This document shows positions 18,383 to 28,011 of a stretch of 64,000 nt of DNA, in pieces. The translations under genes and the position numbers were made by a program. The number at the start of each line of letters is the position of its first letter. Positions within the stretch are counted from its first letter, which is position 1. The stretch is from Pectobacterium carotovorum (GTDB lineage: Bacteria > Pseudomonadota > Gammaproteobacteria > Enterobacterales > Enterobacteriaceae), in the NCBI GenBank assembly GCA_016415585.1, contig CP066552.1, positions 2,418,001 through 2,482,000 on the forward strand, given 5' to 3'. The notes beneath the pieces are model-generated. The model was not told the origin of the DNA and searched no databases. It saw only the letters and a list, made by a program, of their open reading frames with translations.

Positions 18383-21300
18383 GCGGGGGGCGATTCAATC
18401 TTTCAGCCCTCGCCGTGCGTGAGCGCTCAATCACACTGTTCCTTATTATCCTGATTACGGTTGCGGGCATTCTCTCGTTTTTTGAACTGGGACGGGCTGA
18501 AGACCCACCGTTTACGGTCAAGCAGATGACGATTATTTCTGCCTGGCCGGGCGCTACCGCGCAGGAGATGCAGGATCAGGTTGCCGAACCGCTTGAAAAG
18601 CGTATGCAGGAGCTCAAGTGGTATGACCGTAGTGAAACCTACACCCGTCCCGGTCTGGCTTTTACCATGCTGTCGCTGCAGGACAGCACGCCGCCCTCAC
18701 AGGTGCAGGAAGAGTTCTATCAGGCGCGTAAAAAGCTGGGCGATGAGGTCAAAAACCTGCCAGCAGGCGTCATCGGGCCGATGGTCAATGATGAATTCTC
18801 TGATGTGACCTTTGCACTTTTTGCGCTGAAGGCGAAAGGAGAGCCACAGCGGCTGCTGGTACGCGATGCGGAATCGTTACGCCAACGTCTTTTACATGTG
18901 CCAGGGGTCAAGAAGGTCAATATCATCGGCGAGCAGGCTGAACGTATCTATGTCTCGTTCTCGCATGACCGACTGGCCACGCTGGGCATTTCCCCTCAGG
19001 ATATTTTCTCAGCCCTCAACAACCAGAACGTACTGACGCCCGCCGGTTCGATTGACACCAAAGGACCGCAGGTCTTTATCCGCCTGGACGGTGCCTTTGA
19101 CAAACTGGAGAAAATCCGCGAAACCCCTATCGTGGTACAGGGCAGAAATTTGCAGCTTTCTGACGTGGCAACCGTTGAACGAGGCTACGAAGATCCTGCT
19201 ACCCTCCTGATCCGCAATCAGGGTGAACCGGCGCTGCTGCTGGGCATCGTTATGCGGGACGGCTGGAATGGTCTGGATTTGGGTAAGGCGCTGGATGCGG
19301 AAACGGCCAACATCAATGAGGGCATGCCCCTGGGCATGATCCTGACCAAAGTCACCGATCAGTCAGTCAACATCAGCTCCGCCGTTGACGAGTTCATGAT
19401 CAAATTCTTTGTCGCGCTGCTGGTAGTGATGGTGGTGTGCTTCGTCAGTATGGGATGGCGTGTGGGCGTGGTGGTTGCGGCAGCGGTGCCACTGACGCTG
19501 GCGATTGTCTTTGTAGTGATGGAGGCTTCCGGCAAAAACTTTGACCGTATTACCCTGGGCTCGTTGATCCTGGCGCTCGGGTTGCTGGTCGATGATGCCA
19601 TCATCGCCATTGAAATGATGGTGGTGAAAATGGAAGAAGGCTACGACCGCATCAAAGCCTCGGCCTATGCCTGGAGCCATACGGCGGCCCCGATGCTGGC
19701 AGGCACGCTGGTCACCGCCGTCGGATTCATGCCCAACGGTTTTGCCCAGTCCACAGCCGGCGAATACACCAGCAACATGTTCTGGATTGTCGGTATAGCC
19801 CTGATTGCTTCCTGGATTGTGGCGGTGGTCTTTACGCCTTATCTGGGCGTAAAAATGCTGCCGAAAATAAAAACTGTGGAGGGCGGGCATGCGGCTATTT
19901 ACAACACCCGTCATTACAACCGTTTTCGCTGGGTACTGACCCGCGTCATTGCGCGCAAGTGGATAGTTGCCGGTACCGTTATTGCCGTCTTTACGATCAC
20001 TATACTCGGCATGGGGCTGGTGAAAAAACAATTTTTCCCTACCTCCGACCGCCCGGAGGTACTGGTTGAAGTGCAGATGCCTTATGGCACTTCTATTGAG
20101 CAGACCAGTGTCACCACGGAGAAAATCGAAGCCTGGCTGAGAAAGCAGAAAGAGGCAAAAATCATTACGTCCTATATCGGGCAGGGGTCGCCGCGCTTCT
20201 ATCTGGCCATGGCACCTGAGCTGCCCGATCCGTCGTTTGCGAAAATTGTCGTGCTGACGGACAGCGAGGAATCGCGCGAGGCGCTCAAGTTCAGACTGCG
20301 TGAAGCGGCGGCCAGCGGCCTGGCACCTGAGGCGCGCTTGCGTGTAACCCAACTGGTGTTTGGTCCGTATTCACCCTATCCGGTGGCTTACCGGGTCATG
20401 GGGCCGGATCCCACCATACTGCGCGAAATCGCAGACAAGGTCGAAAAGGTGATGCAGGCCAGCCCGATGATGAGAACCGTCAACACCGACTGGGGGCCGC
20501 GGGTGCCAGCGTTGCATTTCACCCTCAATCAGGACCGTCTACAGGCGGTGGGGTTGACATCGAATGCGGTCGCGCAGCAGCTTCAGTTCCTGCTTTCAGG
20601 CGTTCCTATCACCGCAGTGCGTGAAGATATTCGTTCGGTACAGGTCATGGGGCGCGCGGCGGGGGATATCCGTCTCGATCCGGCAAAAATAGCGGGCTTT
20701 ACCTTAGGGGGGGCTTCTGGCCAGCGCATTCCGCTGTCGCAGATAGGGGAGGTTGAGATTCAAATGGAAGATCCTGTCCTGCGCCGTCGCGATCGTACGC
20801 CGACCATTACCGTGCGGGGAGACATTGCCGAAAATCTGCAACCACCGGACGTGTCCACGGCAGTTATGAAAGAGCTACAGCCTGTAATTGATACACTTCC
20901 GGCAGGATACCGCATTGAGCAGGCCGGGCCGATTGAAGAATCAGCGAAAGCGACCAAAGCAATGGCACCGCTGTTCCCTGTCATGATCGCCATGACGCTG
21001 TTGATTATTATCCTGCAGGTGCGGTCGATGTCGGCGATGGTTATGGTATTCCTCACTGCCCCGCTGGGGCTTATTGGGGTAGTGCCAACGCTGCTTGTGT
21101 TTAACCAGCCGTTTGGCATTAATGCTCTGGTAGGACTGATTGCGCTGTCGGGCATCCTGATGCGTAACACCTTGATCCTGATAGGGCAGATCCATCACAA
21201 CGAACAGGCAGGGCTGGCACAATTCGATGCGGTGGTGGAGGCGACGGTGCAACGAGCGCGGCCTGTGTTGCTGACGGCGATGGCCGCCATTCTGGCGTTT

Positions 21301-21468
21301 ATCCCGCTCACGCACTCGGTGTTCTGGGGAACGCTGGCCTATACCCTGATTGGCGGGACCTTTGGTGGCACTATCATCACGCTGGTGTTCCTGCCTGCTA
21401 TGTATGCCATCTGGTTCAAGATACGTCCTGCTAGTACACAGCAGAATGAAAAGCTGTCATTAACGTAA
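18379..21468 (+). CDS. RND-family efflux pump (inner-membrane permease)
   Basis: 1029 residues, full length for an RND drug transporter of the AcrB superfamily. The N-terminus has VRERSITLFLIILITVAGILSF. The proton-relay aspartates are in LILALGLLVDDAIIAIEMM (about residues 393-411), followed by a second half of matching topology (PLGLIGVVPTLL near the end). The overall sequence is nearer the divergent multidrug RND branch (VexF/MexW-like) than AcrB itself; substrates are not predictable. ATGA overlap with the adaptor gene indicates translational coupling. It is the largest gene of the transposon cargo. Confidence 0.92.
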   Translation: MSGGRFNLSALAVRERSITLFLIILITVAGILSFFELGRAEDPPFTVKQMTIISAWPGATAQEMQDQVAEPLEKRMQELKWYDRSETYTRPGLAFTMLSLQDSTPPSQVQEEFYQARKKLGDEVKNLPAGVIGPMVNDEFSDVTFALFALKAKGEPQRLLVRDAESLRQRLLHVPGVKKVNIIGEQAERIYVSFSHDRLATLGISPQDIFSALNNQNVLTPAGSIDTKGPQVFIRLDGAFDKLEKIRETPIVVQGRNLQLSDVATVERGYEDPATLLIRNQGEPALLLGIVMRDGWNGLDLGKALDAETANINEGMPLGMILTKVTDQSVNISSAVDEFMIKFFVALLVVMVVCFVSMGWRVGVVVAAAVPLTLAIVFVVMEASGKNFDRITLGSLILALGLLVDDAIIAIEMMVVKMEEGYDRIKASAYAWSHTAAPMLAGTLVTAVGFMPNGFAQSTAGEYTSNMFWIVGIALIASWIVAVVFTPYLGVKMLPKIKTVEGGHAAIYNTRHYNRFRWVLTRVIARKWIVAGTVIAVFTITILGMGLVKKQFFPTSDRPEVLVEVQMPYGTSIEQTSVTTEKIEAWLRKQKEAKIITSYIGQGSPRFYLAMAPELPDPSFAKIVVLTDSEESREALKFRLREAAASGLAPEARLRVTQLVFGPYSPYPVAYRVMGPDPTILREIADKVEKVMQASPMMRTVNTDWGPRVPALHFTLNQDRLQAVGLTSNAVAQQLQFLLSGVPITAVREDIRSVQVMGRAAGDIRLDPAKIAGFTLGGASGQRIPLSQIGEVEIQMEDPVLRRRDRTPTITVRGDIAENLQPPDVSTAVMKELQPVIDTLPAGYRIEQAGPIEESAKATKAMAPLFPVMIAMTLLIIILQVRSMSAMVMVFLTAPLGLIGVVPTLLVFNQPFGINALVGLIALSGILMRNTLILIGQIHHNEQAGLAQFDAVVEATVQRARPVLLTAMAAILAFIPLTHSVFWGTLAYTLIGGTFGGTIITLVFLPAMYAIWFKIRPASTQQNEKLSLT

Positions 21469-21787
21469 GCCGACCCGGAGTCATTGGCTGAAGCGTATAA
21501 TTTCCGTTTAGTCCCACCTCAGATCATTGTCACAGGGCGATGGTCTGTGGTTTTCCTGTATCCGCCACAGTTCTGGCTCTTGCCATCGCGCACGATTTGT
21601 TCGAGGGTGAAACACTTACGGGTGCGCTATCCGTGACCATGAGCGCAACGGTGACCTGCTCCCATTTTATTAATAAACGGCGAAGTAGTGATACTCCCAT
21701 CTGGCTGTAAGAAAACTGCGAACTTCCGCTCATCGCTCAAAGCTGCCTGTCAACGTGGTCAATCTTACTGACCGCAGCCCAGGAGTA
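21469..21787. other. Right interior of the transposon, no gene seen
   Basis: 319 bp between the pump gene and the right inverted repeat. Short open frames exist but lack ribosome sites or recognisable products. A resolution site would be expected here in an intact Tn3 element, but I could not identify one. Confidence 0.4.
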
Positions 21788-21836
21788 CAAAAAACAACCT
21801 TAACGTACAATAATTTTCGATATCCAAACTGACCCC
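21788..21836 (-). repeat. Right terminal inverted repeat of the Tn3-family element
   Basis: 49 bp, complementary to 14603-14651 with one mismatch, ending in CTGACCCC directly before the second GAGTA. Confidence 0.93.
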
Positions 21837-21841
21837 GAGTA
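21837..21841. repeat. Right 5-bp target duplication (GAGTA)
   Basis: An exact copy of 14598-14602. Removing 14603-21841 restores a continuous intergenic sequence, so the element did not visibly interrupt a gene. Confidence 0.9.
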
Positions 21842-22209
21842 GGGACATCACGTTTCCTGATTGTCGGCTTCTACCGCAGCGTACAATCGTTCAAAGATAT
21901 CGGGAAAAGCAGACTGCACACGGCTCTAACTCGGTACAAAGGGTTTATCGCCAGGGCTATCGCTGTAGGCATGGCCAGAAAGCGGAGATAGTCTGAATTG
22001 CCGTAGGCCTTTTGCGGCGATTTCAGTAACGGATCGGTCGCCAACAGTGGCCTGAATGACACACTTCGATGAATTTAGGCCAATTTATCTCAAGCGGATT
22101 GTTTATCATCAGGCGAACTATCCTATTGCCGTCTTCATGAACACTGGTTATCTTGACTAACTAGCTATCTTAACCAACGTGCTGTTTCATCACTGAAAAG
22201 GACAATTTC
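21842..22209. other. Intergenic region right of the transposon
   Basis: 368 bp with a 63-codon minus-strand frame (21871-22062) that I do not recognise and for which I see no ribosome site. The pptA promoter should be in the last 100 bp. Confidence 0.35.
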
Positions 22210-22440
22210 ATGCCTCATATTGATGTCAAACACTTCCCAAGAAACCTGTCTGAAGAAGAGAAGAAAGTTGTCGCGGAAGATCTTGCTACGGTTCTGAAGA
22301 AGCACTTCGGTTCTTCCGACGACTCGCTTTCTGTGGCGTTTAACGAAATTCAGCCAGAGCGCTGGAAAGATGACGTTTACGATCCATTCATCAAACCGCA
22401 GTTGGATACGTTGGCGAAAAAACCGGGATACTCGTATTAA
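22210..22440 (+). CDS. pptA: Tautomerase PptA (4-oxalocrotonate tautomerase family)
   Basis: A 76-residue member of the tautomerase superfamily, whose catalytic base is the N-terminal proline exposed after Met removal (MPHIDVKHFPRNLSEEEK). The body (SLSVAFNEIQPERW and the C-terminal KKPGYSY) agrees with E. coli PptA/YdcE, a dimeric enol-keto tautomerase tested mainly on phenylpyruvate-type compounds. The physiological substrate is unknown. AAGGAC lies before the ATG. Confidence 0.85.
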   Translation: MPHIDVKHFPRNLSEEEKKVVAEDLATVLKKHFGSSDDSLSVAFNEIQPERWKDDVYDPFIKPQLDTLAKKPGYSY

Positions 22441-22529
22441 TTCGCCCGCATCCTGATGGATTAATTTGCCTGCTCCGAAACGTTTTCCACTGTAGCGGAG
22501 CGGGTTGACCACCACGGGTTATAAGCAAT

Positions 22530-22566
22530 AAAAAGCCGATAACCTGTTAAGTGTTATCGGCTTTTT
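22530..22566. terminator. Bidirectional rho-independent terminator between pptA and ddc
   Basis: A 13-bp stem AAAAGCCGATAAC/GTTATCGGCTTTT with a U-tract on both strands, between convergent genes. Confidence 0.9.
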
Positions 22567-22588
22567 ACCATGCGGTAAAGCAGGGGGA

Positions 22589-24100
22589 TTACGCGGTCAG
22601 CAGAGGCTGTGCCGTGCTTTCAACCAGATCCAGCAGGACTTTGACATCGTCCAGGCTGACCGTTGGGTTCAGCAACGTCAGTTTCAGGCAGGTAACACCG
22701 TTAAATTCGGTGACGCCTACGTTGGCACGACCTGATTCCAGCAGTGCATCGCCAATGCGTTGGTTCAGCAAAGCGATAGTCGCATCATCCACTGTCGCCA
22801 GCTGTTGCGGACGGAAACGGAACAGTACGCTTGCCAGCTGTGGCTGCATCACCAATTCCAGTGAGGCATGTTCATCCACATACTGGGCAACCTGTTGCGC
22901 CAGCGTGACGCCGTGATCGATGATCGCGGCGTACTGCTGTTGGCCTAATGCTTCCAGACCCATCCACAGTTTCAGCGCATCAAAACGGCGCGTCGTCTGC
23001 AATGATTTCGACACCAGATTAGGGACGCCCTGTGCTTCATCGAACTCAGAGTTCAGGTAAGCCGCTTGATAGCGCATCAGTTCATAGTGACGAGCTTCTT
23101 TCAGCAAGAAAGCGCCGCAGCTGATGGTCTGGAAGAATTGTTTGTGGAAATCCAACGTGATGGAATCCACCAACTCAATGCCGTCCAGATAATCGCGATA
23201 CTTCTCGGACAACAGCAGTGCACCGCCCCAAGCTGCATCAACGTGTACCCAAATCTGATGTTCTGCCGCCAGTGTTGCAATCGCCCGCAGAGGATCGATC
23301 GCACCGGCATCAGTGGTACCTGCCGTCGCCACAATCGCCAGAATCTGCTCGCCGTTAGCCTTGGCCAGCGCCATTTTCTCCGCTAAATCATTCAGATCCA
23401 TCCGCGCGAAGCGATCGGTTTTCACCAGCGTAACGCATTGATAACCCAGACCCAGTAAAGCCATGTTCTTTTGCACCGAGAAATGGGCATTTTCAGAACA
23501 GAACACTTTAATTTTCTTCAGGTTACCAACCAATCCATCTTGCTGGATCGAATGTCCCTGACGGGCAAAGAAGGCATCACGCGCCAGCATCAAACCCATC
23601 AGGTTACTCTGGGTGCCACCACTGGTGAACACGCCAGCGTCACCAGACTGGTAGCCTACCTGAGTGCGCAGCCACTCAATCAGCTTCATCTCGATGATGG
23701 TCGCAGACGGGCTTTGATCCCAAGAGTCCATGCTCTGGTTCGTGGCATTAATCAAGACTTCCGCTGCCTGACTGACCACCAAACTCGGGCAGTGCAGGTG
23801 AGCGACGCACTGCGGATGATGCACCGACAGGCTGTCTTTCAAAAAGTACTCAATCGCACGCTCAATAGCGGCCTGGTTACCCAGGCCCTGAGGATTAAAA
23901 TCCAGCGTGATGCGCTCACGCAGTTCAGCAACAGTTTTCCCCTGATACATCTCAGGCTGTTGCAGCCACTGCATGACGGCTTGGCTACTTTGCGTAATCG
24001 CATCCTGATAGGCCTCAATGCTTTGTGCCGAGGAGGCCAGAATCGGGTTGATTTTTGTTTCCACTGCTTCTGTTTCCACTAATTGGGACATCGTGGTCAT
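22589..24100 (-). CDS. ddc: L-2,4-diaminobutyrate decarboxylase
   Basis: About 503 residues, a group II PLP decarboxylase. PLP-binding features: HVDAAWGGALLL (the Asp that holds the pyridine nitrogen) and the Schiff-base lysine in SITLDFHKQFFQTISCGAFLL. FTSGGTQSNLMGL is also family-typical. It decarboxylates 2,4-diaminobutyrate to 1,3-diaminopropane. It lies directly after dat on the same strand, the pathway pair known from Acinetobacter and Vibrio. The start is uncertain: an in-frame GTG at 24109 abuts the dat stop, ATG at 24100 has GGAG only 3 bases upstream, and ATG at 24091 has it 12 bases upstream. Confidence 0.88.
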   Translation of the reverse strand: MTTMSQLVETEAVETKINPILASSAQSIEAYQDAITQSSQAVMQWLQQPEMYQGKTVAELRERITLDFNPQGLGNQAAIERAIEYFLKDSLSVHHPQCVAHLHCPSLVVSQAAEVLINATNQSMDSWDQSPSATIIEMKLIEWLRTQVGYQSGDAGVFTSGGTQSNLMGLMLARDAFFARQGHSIQQDGLVGNLKKIKVFCSENAHFSVQKNMALLGLGYQCVTLVKTDRFARMDLNDLAEKMALAKANGEQILAIVATAGTTDAGAIDPLRAIATLAAEHQIWVHVDAAWGGALLLSEKYRDYLDGIELVDSITLDFHKQFFQTISCGAFLLKEARHYELMRYQAAYLNSEFDEAQGVPNLVSKSLQTTRRFDALKLWMGLEALGQQQYAAIIDHGVTLAQQVAQYVDEHASLELVMQPQLASVLFRFRPQQLATVDDATIALLNQRIGDALLESGRANVGVTEFNGVTCLKLTLLNPTVSLDDVKVLLDLVESTAQPLLTA

Positions 24101-24109
24101 TCGCTCCAC

Positions 24110-25495
24110 TCAGACTGGCTTCACGCCAGCAGACAGCAGGGCGTTTTCAAATTTATCCAGGAAGATTTCCAATTCAGCATTGCTGATCAACAGGGAAGGC
24201 AGCAGACGCAGAACGCAACCATGACGGCCACCACGCTCCAAAATCAGGCCCGTTTCAAAGCATTTTTTCTGCAACAGGGCAGACAGCTCGCCGTCAGCCG
24301 GGTAGCAACCCATGTGATCCTGCGCTTCATTAGGCTTAACAATCTCAATCCCGATCATTAATCCCAGACCGCGAATGTGGCCGATCACCGGATAACGTTT
24401 TTGCAGCTCAGCCAGTTTGGCTTTCAGCCATTCACCTTGCTCAGCGACTTTATTGGCTACCTGATTGTCTTTGAGGTGCTTCAGCGTCGTCAGGCCAGTT
24501 GCCATTGCCAGTTGGTTACCGCGGAAGGTACCGGTATGGTGACCCGGAGCCCAGGCATCGAACTGCTTTTTGATACCCAGAACGGCTAATGGCAAGCCGC
24601 CCCCCACTGCTTTAGACATCACGATGATATCTGGCTCAATGCCAGCGTGTTCAAAGGCGAAGAATTTACCAGTACGAGCAAAGCCCGCCTGCACTTCGTC
24701 GATGATCAGCAGGATGCCGTGTTCCTGCGTCACTTTACGGATGCGTTGCAACCACTCGACGGGTGCCGGGTTAACGCCGCCTTCACCCTGAACCGCTTCC
24801 AGAATGACCGCTGCTGGTTTGCGCACGCCACTCTCAACGTCATTGATCAGGTTTTCAAAGTAGTAGGTTAATGCTTTCACACCCGCTTCACCGCCAATGC
24901 CCAGCGGGCAGCGGTACTCATGCGGATAAGGCATAAACTGGACTTCAGGCATCATACCGTCGACCGCTTCTTTCGGTGACAGGTTACCCGTTACCGACAG
25001 CGCGCCATGCGTCATGCCGTGGTAGCCACCGGAGAAACTGATCACACCAGCACGACCGGTGTATTTTTTTGCCAGTTTCAGCGCAGCTTCGACCGCATCG
25101 GCGCCAGAAGGGCCGGTAAATTGGAGGCAGTACTCTTTGCCCTGACCAGGCAATAAGGAAAGCAGATATTCGGAGAACTGATCTTTCAACGGCGTTGTCA
25201 GATCAAGTGTATGTAACGGCAAGCCGCTAGTAATGACACGTTGGATGCTTTGCAGCACGTCAGGATGGTTATGTCCAAGCGCCAGCGTTCCCGCCCCGGC
25301 CAGACAATCAAGATATTGATTATTCTCAACATCGGTGATCCACACGCCTTCGGCTTTCGCCATTGCCAGAGGCAATTTGCGTGGATAACTCCTCACGTTC
25401 GATTCAAATTCAGCTTGTCTTGCCAAATAGGTTTCATTGTTTCCGTTTAATGAATTCGCACCTAAACTGTCAATACGGACTTTATCCGTCATCAT
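24110..25495 (-). CDS. dat: Diaminobutyrate--2-oxoglutarate aminotransferase
   Basis: 461 residues, a class III PLP aminotransferase. It converts aspartate semialdehyde with glutamate to 2,4-diaminobutyrate. Motifs: [20 protein letters not shown] near the N-terminus, [39 protein letters not shown], and the PLP lysine in [17 protein letters not shown]. The ATG at 25495 is preferred because TAGGAGAG lies just upstream; the longer frame to 25555 does not have one. It is in an operon with ddc, together making 1,3-diaminopropane, a polyamine that also feeds some siderophores. Confidence 0.9.
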   Translation of the reverse strand: MMTDKVRIDSLGANSLNGNNETYLARQAEFESNVRSYPRKLPLAMAKAEGVWITDVENNQYLDCLAGAGTLALGHNHPDVLQSIQRVITSGLPLHTLDLTTPLKDQFSEYLLSLLPGQGKEYCLQFTGPSGADAVEAALKLAKKYTGRAGVISFSGGYHGMTHGALSVTGNLSPKEAVDGMMPEVQFMPYPHEYRCPLGIGGEAGVKALTYYFENLINDVESGVRKPAAVILEAVQGEGGVNPAPVEWLQRIRKVTQEHGILLIIDEVQAGFARTGKFFAFEHAGIEPDIIVMSKAVGGGLPLAVLGIKKQFDAWAPGHHTGTFRGNQLAMATGLTTLKHLKDNQVANKVAEQGEWLKAKLAELQKRYPVIGHIRGLGLMIGIEIVKPNEAQDHMGCYPADGELSALLQKKCFETGLILERGGRHGCVLRLLPSLLISNAELEIFLDKFENALLSAGVKPV

Positions 25496-25867
25496 ATCTC
25501 TCCTACAACCGTGGAGGTTATTGGGACACCACAGTTGAATAAATGAATTAAGCATGCAACTGCTATAAGAAAAACGCGGTCAATATAGGGTTTTTCAGTC
25601 ACCGACTCAATGATTTATTTCGTTTCGAAACTTTTATTTTTTCACATAAAAATCAATTAGTTGAATGATTGATTACTCATCATGATGCCACGACCATCTT
25701 ACATGCTTATTAAATAAGCAAAAAAAATCCTCATCTGACAGAATTTTTACGCTGAAAAGGTGGTAACGAGCGGAGTAAATAGCACTTTTAGCTAGGGTTA
25801 CATTTACCCAATAAATAGTAGGCAAAAAATAGAGAAAGGCGTAGACGTAGTGCGGGTTAGCGCCCGG
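25496..25867. other. dat promoter region / intergenic
   Basis: 372 bp, AT-rich, between two minus-strand genes. It should hold the dat-ddc promoter. No terminator hairpin for digH or named operator could be identified. Confidence 0.4.
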
Positions 25868-27163
25868 TTAAATCGGGTTCCAGCGATTTCTGAGATAATT
25901 AACCGCTTCCTGAGTCTGTGGCTGATTGAGATAGTTCTCTCTGAACAGAATCGTACCGTTAATTTGCGGCATAGAATCGTTCAAATCGAGCTGCTTTTTC
26001 AGCTCTGGCACGCCGCCATTTATTGTCCAGTCCGGCTCATTCTTTGAAGGTTCACCCACTTTATATAGCGCAACGCCAATATAAAGGCGCGTTTTTGTCG
26101 GCTTCACCACATCTGCCCACCATTTTGCCAATACATCGTAGCGAGCCGCATCGCGCGCGAAAGGCCAGTATATTTGTGGAGCGATGTAATCCAGCATCCC
26201 TTGTTGCACCCATTGCCGAGTATCGGCATAAGCCTCATCATAGGCCGCAGCGCCTCGCGTGTCGGAGCCTGCCGCATCGTGTGACCGGTTGCGCCACACG
26301 CCTGCGGGACTTACACCGAATTCAACCTCGGGTTTCAGCTGCTTGATAGTGCGCGACACCTGCTCAATCAATAACTGCGTATTGTGCCGCCTCCAGTCCG
26401 CCTTTGAGCCAAATCCCTGACCATATTTCTTAAAAGTCTCACCATCGTTAAGCATCGAGCCGGATGATTCGGCATAGAAGTAATCATCGAACTGCACACC
26501 ATCAATAGGGTAATGCGCCACGACTTCGGCCACGATACTGGTGATCCAGCTTCGCGCTTCTGGGATACCTGGGTCGAGCACAAAGCGATCGCCTGCCGTG
26601 CGAATCCAGTCACGATGCAACACAAATACGCTGGCAGGATTTTGCGACAGGGTGCGATTGAGTTCCGTCACGGTTGCAGATTTAGTGTTAACGGAGACGC
26701 GATAGGGATTAAACCAGGCATGGACTTTCATACCGCGTTTGTGCGCTTCATCCAGCATGAACTGTAGCGGATCGTAGCCCGGCTCCTCACCAATATTGCC
26801 CGTTAACGTATCTGACCAGGGCAATATTTTAGAGGGCCAGAGCGCGGTACCATCAGGCTTAACCTGGAAAAATACGGTATTGATACCAAGATTTTTCAAT
26901 TTATCCAGCTTGCCTTTCAGCGCGTCTTGCTGTTGAGTTATGCGGCTAGCAGGGCTGCTGGCATTGACGGATGCCATCGGCGGCCAATCCAAGCGGGAGA
27001 CTGTCGCCAGCCAAACACCGCGCATGGGTTCCTTATTCTGCTGAGATTTCGCCGGAAGCGGCTGTGTAGCAGGAGGAAGCGGGGTGACAAGCGAACTCGG
27101 TGGTTTAGACGCGCAACCGACAAGTAGAAGCGCAGCAGTAATAAGTACGACCGGCTTTTTCAC
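25868..27163 (-). CDS. digH: Glycosyl hydrolase-like lipoprotein DigH (YddW)
   Basis: 431 residues. The lipobox LLLVGC ends at about Cys17, followed by a Pro/Gln-rich linker and the GHL10 family barrel (PMRGVWLATVSRLDWPP, then NTVFFQVKPDGTALWPSKILPWSD and DGVQFDDYFY). Sequence and length agree with E. coli YddW, renamed DigH, which cleaves denuded (peptide-free) glycan strands of peptidoglycan during septal wall splitting. It acts in the periplasm, anchored to the outer membrane. The start is GTG at 27163, and the VF530-type gene ends 5 bp upstream, so they are probably cotranscribed. Confidence 0.92.
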   Translation of the reverse strand: MKKPVVLITAALLLVGCASKPPSSLVTPLPPATQPLPAKSQQNKEPMRGVWLATVSRLDWPPMASVNASSPASRITQQQDALKGKLDKLKNLGINTVFFQVKPDGTALWPSKILPWSDTLTGNIGEEPGYDPLQFMLDEAHKRGMKVHAWFNPYRVSVNTKSATVTELNRTLSQNPASVFVLHRDWIRTAGDRFVLDPGIPEARSWITSIVAEVVAHYPIDGVQFDDYFYAESSGSMLNDGETFKKYGQGFGSKADWRRHNTQLLIEQVSRTIKQLKPEVEFGVSPAGVWRNRSHDAAGSDTRGAAAYDEAYADTRQWVQQGMLDYIAPQIYWPFARDAARYDVLAKWWADVVKPTKTRLYIGVALYKVGEPSKNEPDWTINGGVPELKKQLDLNDSMPQINGTILFRENYLNQPQTQEAVNYLRNRWNPI

Positions 27164-27168
27164 GTTGG

Positions 27169-27456
27169 TTAGCTCTTATTTCTGCGGCTATTAGCCCAAG
27201 GATCAACGGCGCTATCATCTGGTTTTACGGGAGCGGAACCGTCCAGAGAATCAAGGTACAGTGCTTCAACTTCGGTACGCGCCCAGGGTGTCCGACGCAG
27301 AAACTTTAAACTGGATTTAACGCTTGGATCGCTTTTAAAGCAATTGATGTTGATCCGTTTACCCAACTCAACCCAGCCAAAACGGGCAACCAGCGCATTG
27401 ACTTGCATTTCAAGTGTTACGCCATGCAAAGGATCTTTAGAAGTATGAGCTGTCAT
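27169..27456 (-). CDS. VF530-family (DUF2132) small protein
   Basis: 95 residues. The family block runs [28 protein letters not shown] then [23 protein letters not shown], matching the VF530/DUF2132 fold, described as a DNA-binding-like helical domain. The C-terminal tail is polar. Its function is unknown. It is the first gene of a two-gene unit with digH. Confidence 0.8.
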   Translation of the reverse strand: MTAHTSKDPLHGVTLEMQVNALVARFGWVELGKRININCFKSDPSVKSSLKFLRRTPWARTEVEALYLDSLDGSAPVKPDDSAVDPWANSRRNKS

Positions 27457-27700
27457 GTAACGTCCGGGTAGTTTTAGATATTTATTCAGATTGAGCCTGT
27501 AACAGGGGGAAGGTTACAAGAAAGTAGGTCGGCCAGCAATGATTCAAGCCGCGACACGATCGCATTGGAAATGAACCAGCATGCATTTCTTGGCACATGG
27601 CCTTATGACTTGTCAGCGATCCCGATCAACGTACATGATTTTCAGTGGTGAGGACTGGTTCGTGAAGTAATTGTGCATTAAACAATATTTAACATAATAT

Positions 27701-27745
27701 ACATTATGCGCACCAATGGAAGGAATGGCAGGAACTGGCCGTTCT
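27701..27745 (+). repeat. Direct repeat, copy 1
   Basis: ACATTATGCGCACCAATGG followed by a looser match ending GTTCT. A similar copy lies at 29663-29706, so the two flank the PqaA-like gene and the resolvase remnant. Confidence 0.6.
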
Positions 27746-27807
27746 ACTGAGTAAATCTTCTCCCCGCATCCGCAAAACTCTTTTTTGCCTATAATGCACT
27801 AAACTAA

Positions 27808-27930
27808 GCGACGAGTTTAAACCATGACAACTGCAGTCTTAACGCAGGGGTAAGCATCGGTGCCGTTGCAAGGGAATTCGGCACATCACGACAAACTGTT
27901 ATTCGTTTGCGGGATAAGGCCGAAGGTTAA
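27808..27930 (+). pseudogene. Remnant of a serine resolvase/invertase C-terminus
   Basis: An open frame of 40 codons from just after a stop at 27805 to TAA at 27928. It encodes AGVSIGAVAREFGTSRQTV, the helix-turn-helix at the C-terminal end of Tn3-type serine resolvases and invertases. The catalytic N-terminus is absent and there is no start codon in frame. Confidence 0.7.
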
Positions 27931-28011
27931 CATGCAGTAATAAAGCTGATGACCATGATGGTTAGTGGCCTATGATGAATGCGTTTTTTACCTTCTAAAA
28001 GGAGTTTCTTG

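Larger units (their letters stand above)
14603..21836. mobile_element. Tn3-family transposon carrying an RND efflux system, transposase truncated
   Basis: A 7234-bp element with 49-bp terminal inverted repeats (14603-14651 and 21788-21836) differing at one base and starting GGGGTCAG, as Tn3-family ends do. GAGTA flanks both sides. The only transposition gene is a ~119-residue transposase tail whose stop lies inside the left repeat, the normal tnpA position. No resolvase is seen. The cargo is an outer-membrane factor, TetR regulator, adaptor and RND pump. Perfect duplications with nearly perfect ends suggest a fairly recent insertion driven by a transposase in trans. It resembles the transposase-less mobile insertion cassettes described for Tn3 relatives. 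Confidence 0.92.
27457..28011. other. Intergenic region with mobile-element debris
   Basis: 555 bp that holds a ~45-bp direct repeat (27701-27745) and a resolvase C-terminal remnant (27808-27930). The last part has AAAAGGAG before the PqaA-like gene. No intact gene is present. Confidence 0.5.

Noticed and set aside
14603..21836. Ordinary chromosomal RND efflux locus
   Set aside because: The precise inverted repeats, target duplication and transposase tail show that it sits within a mobile element.
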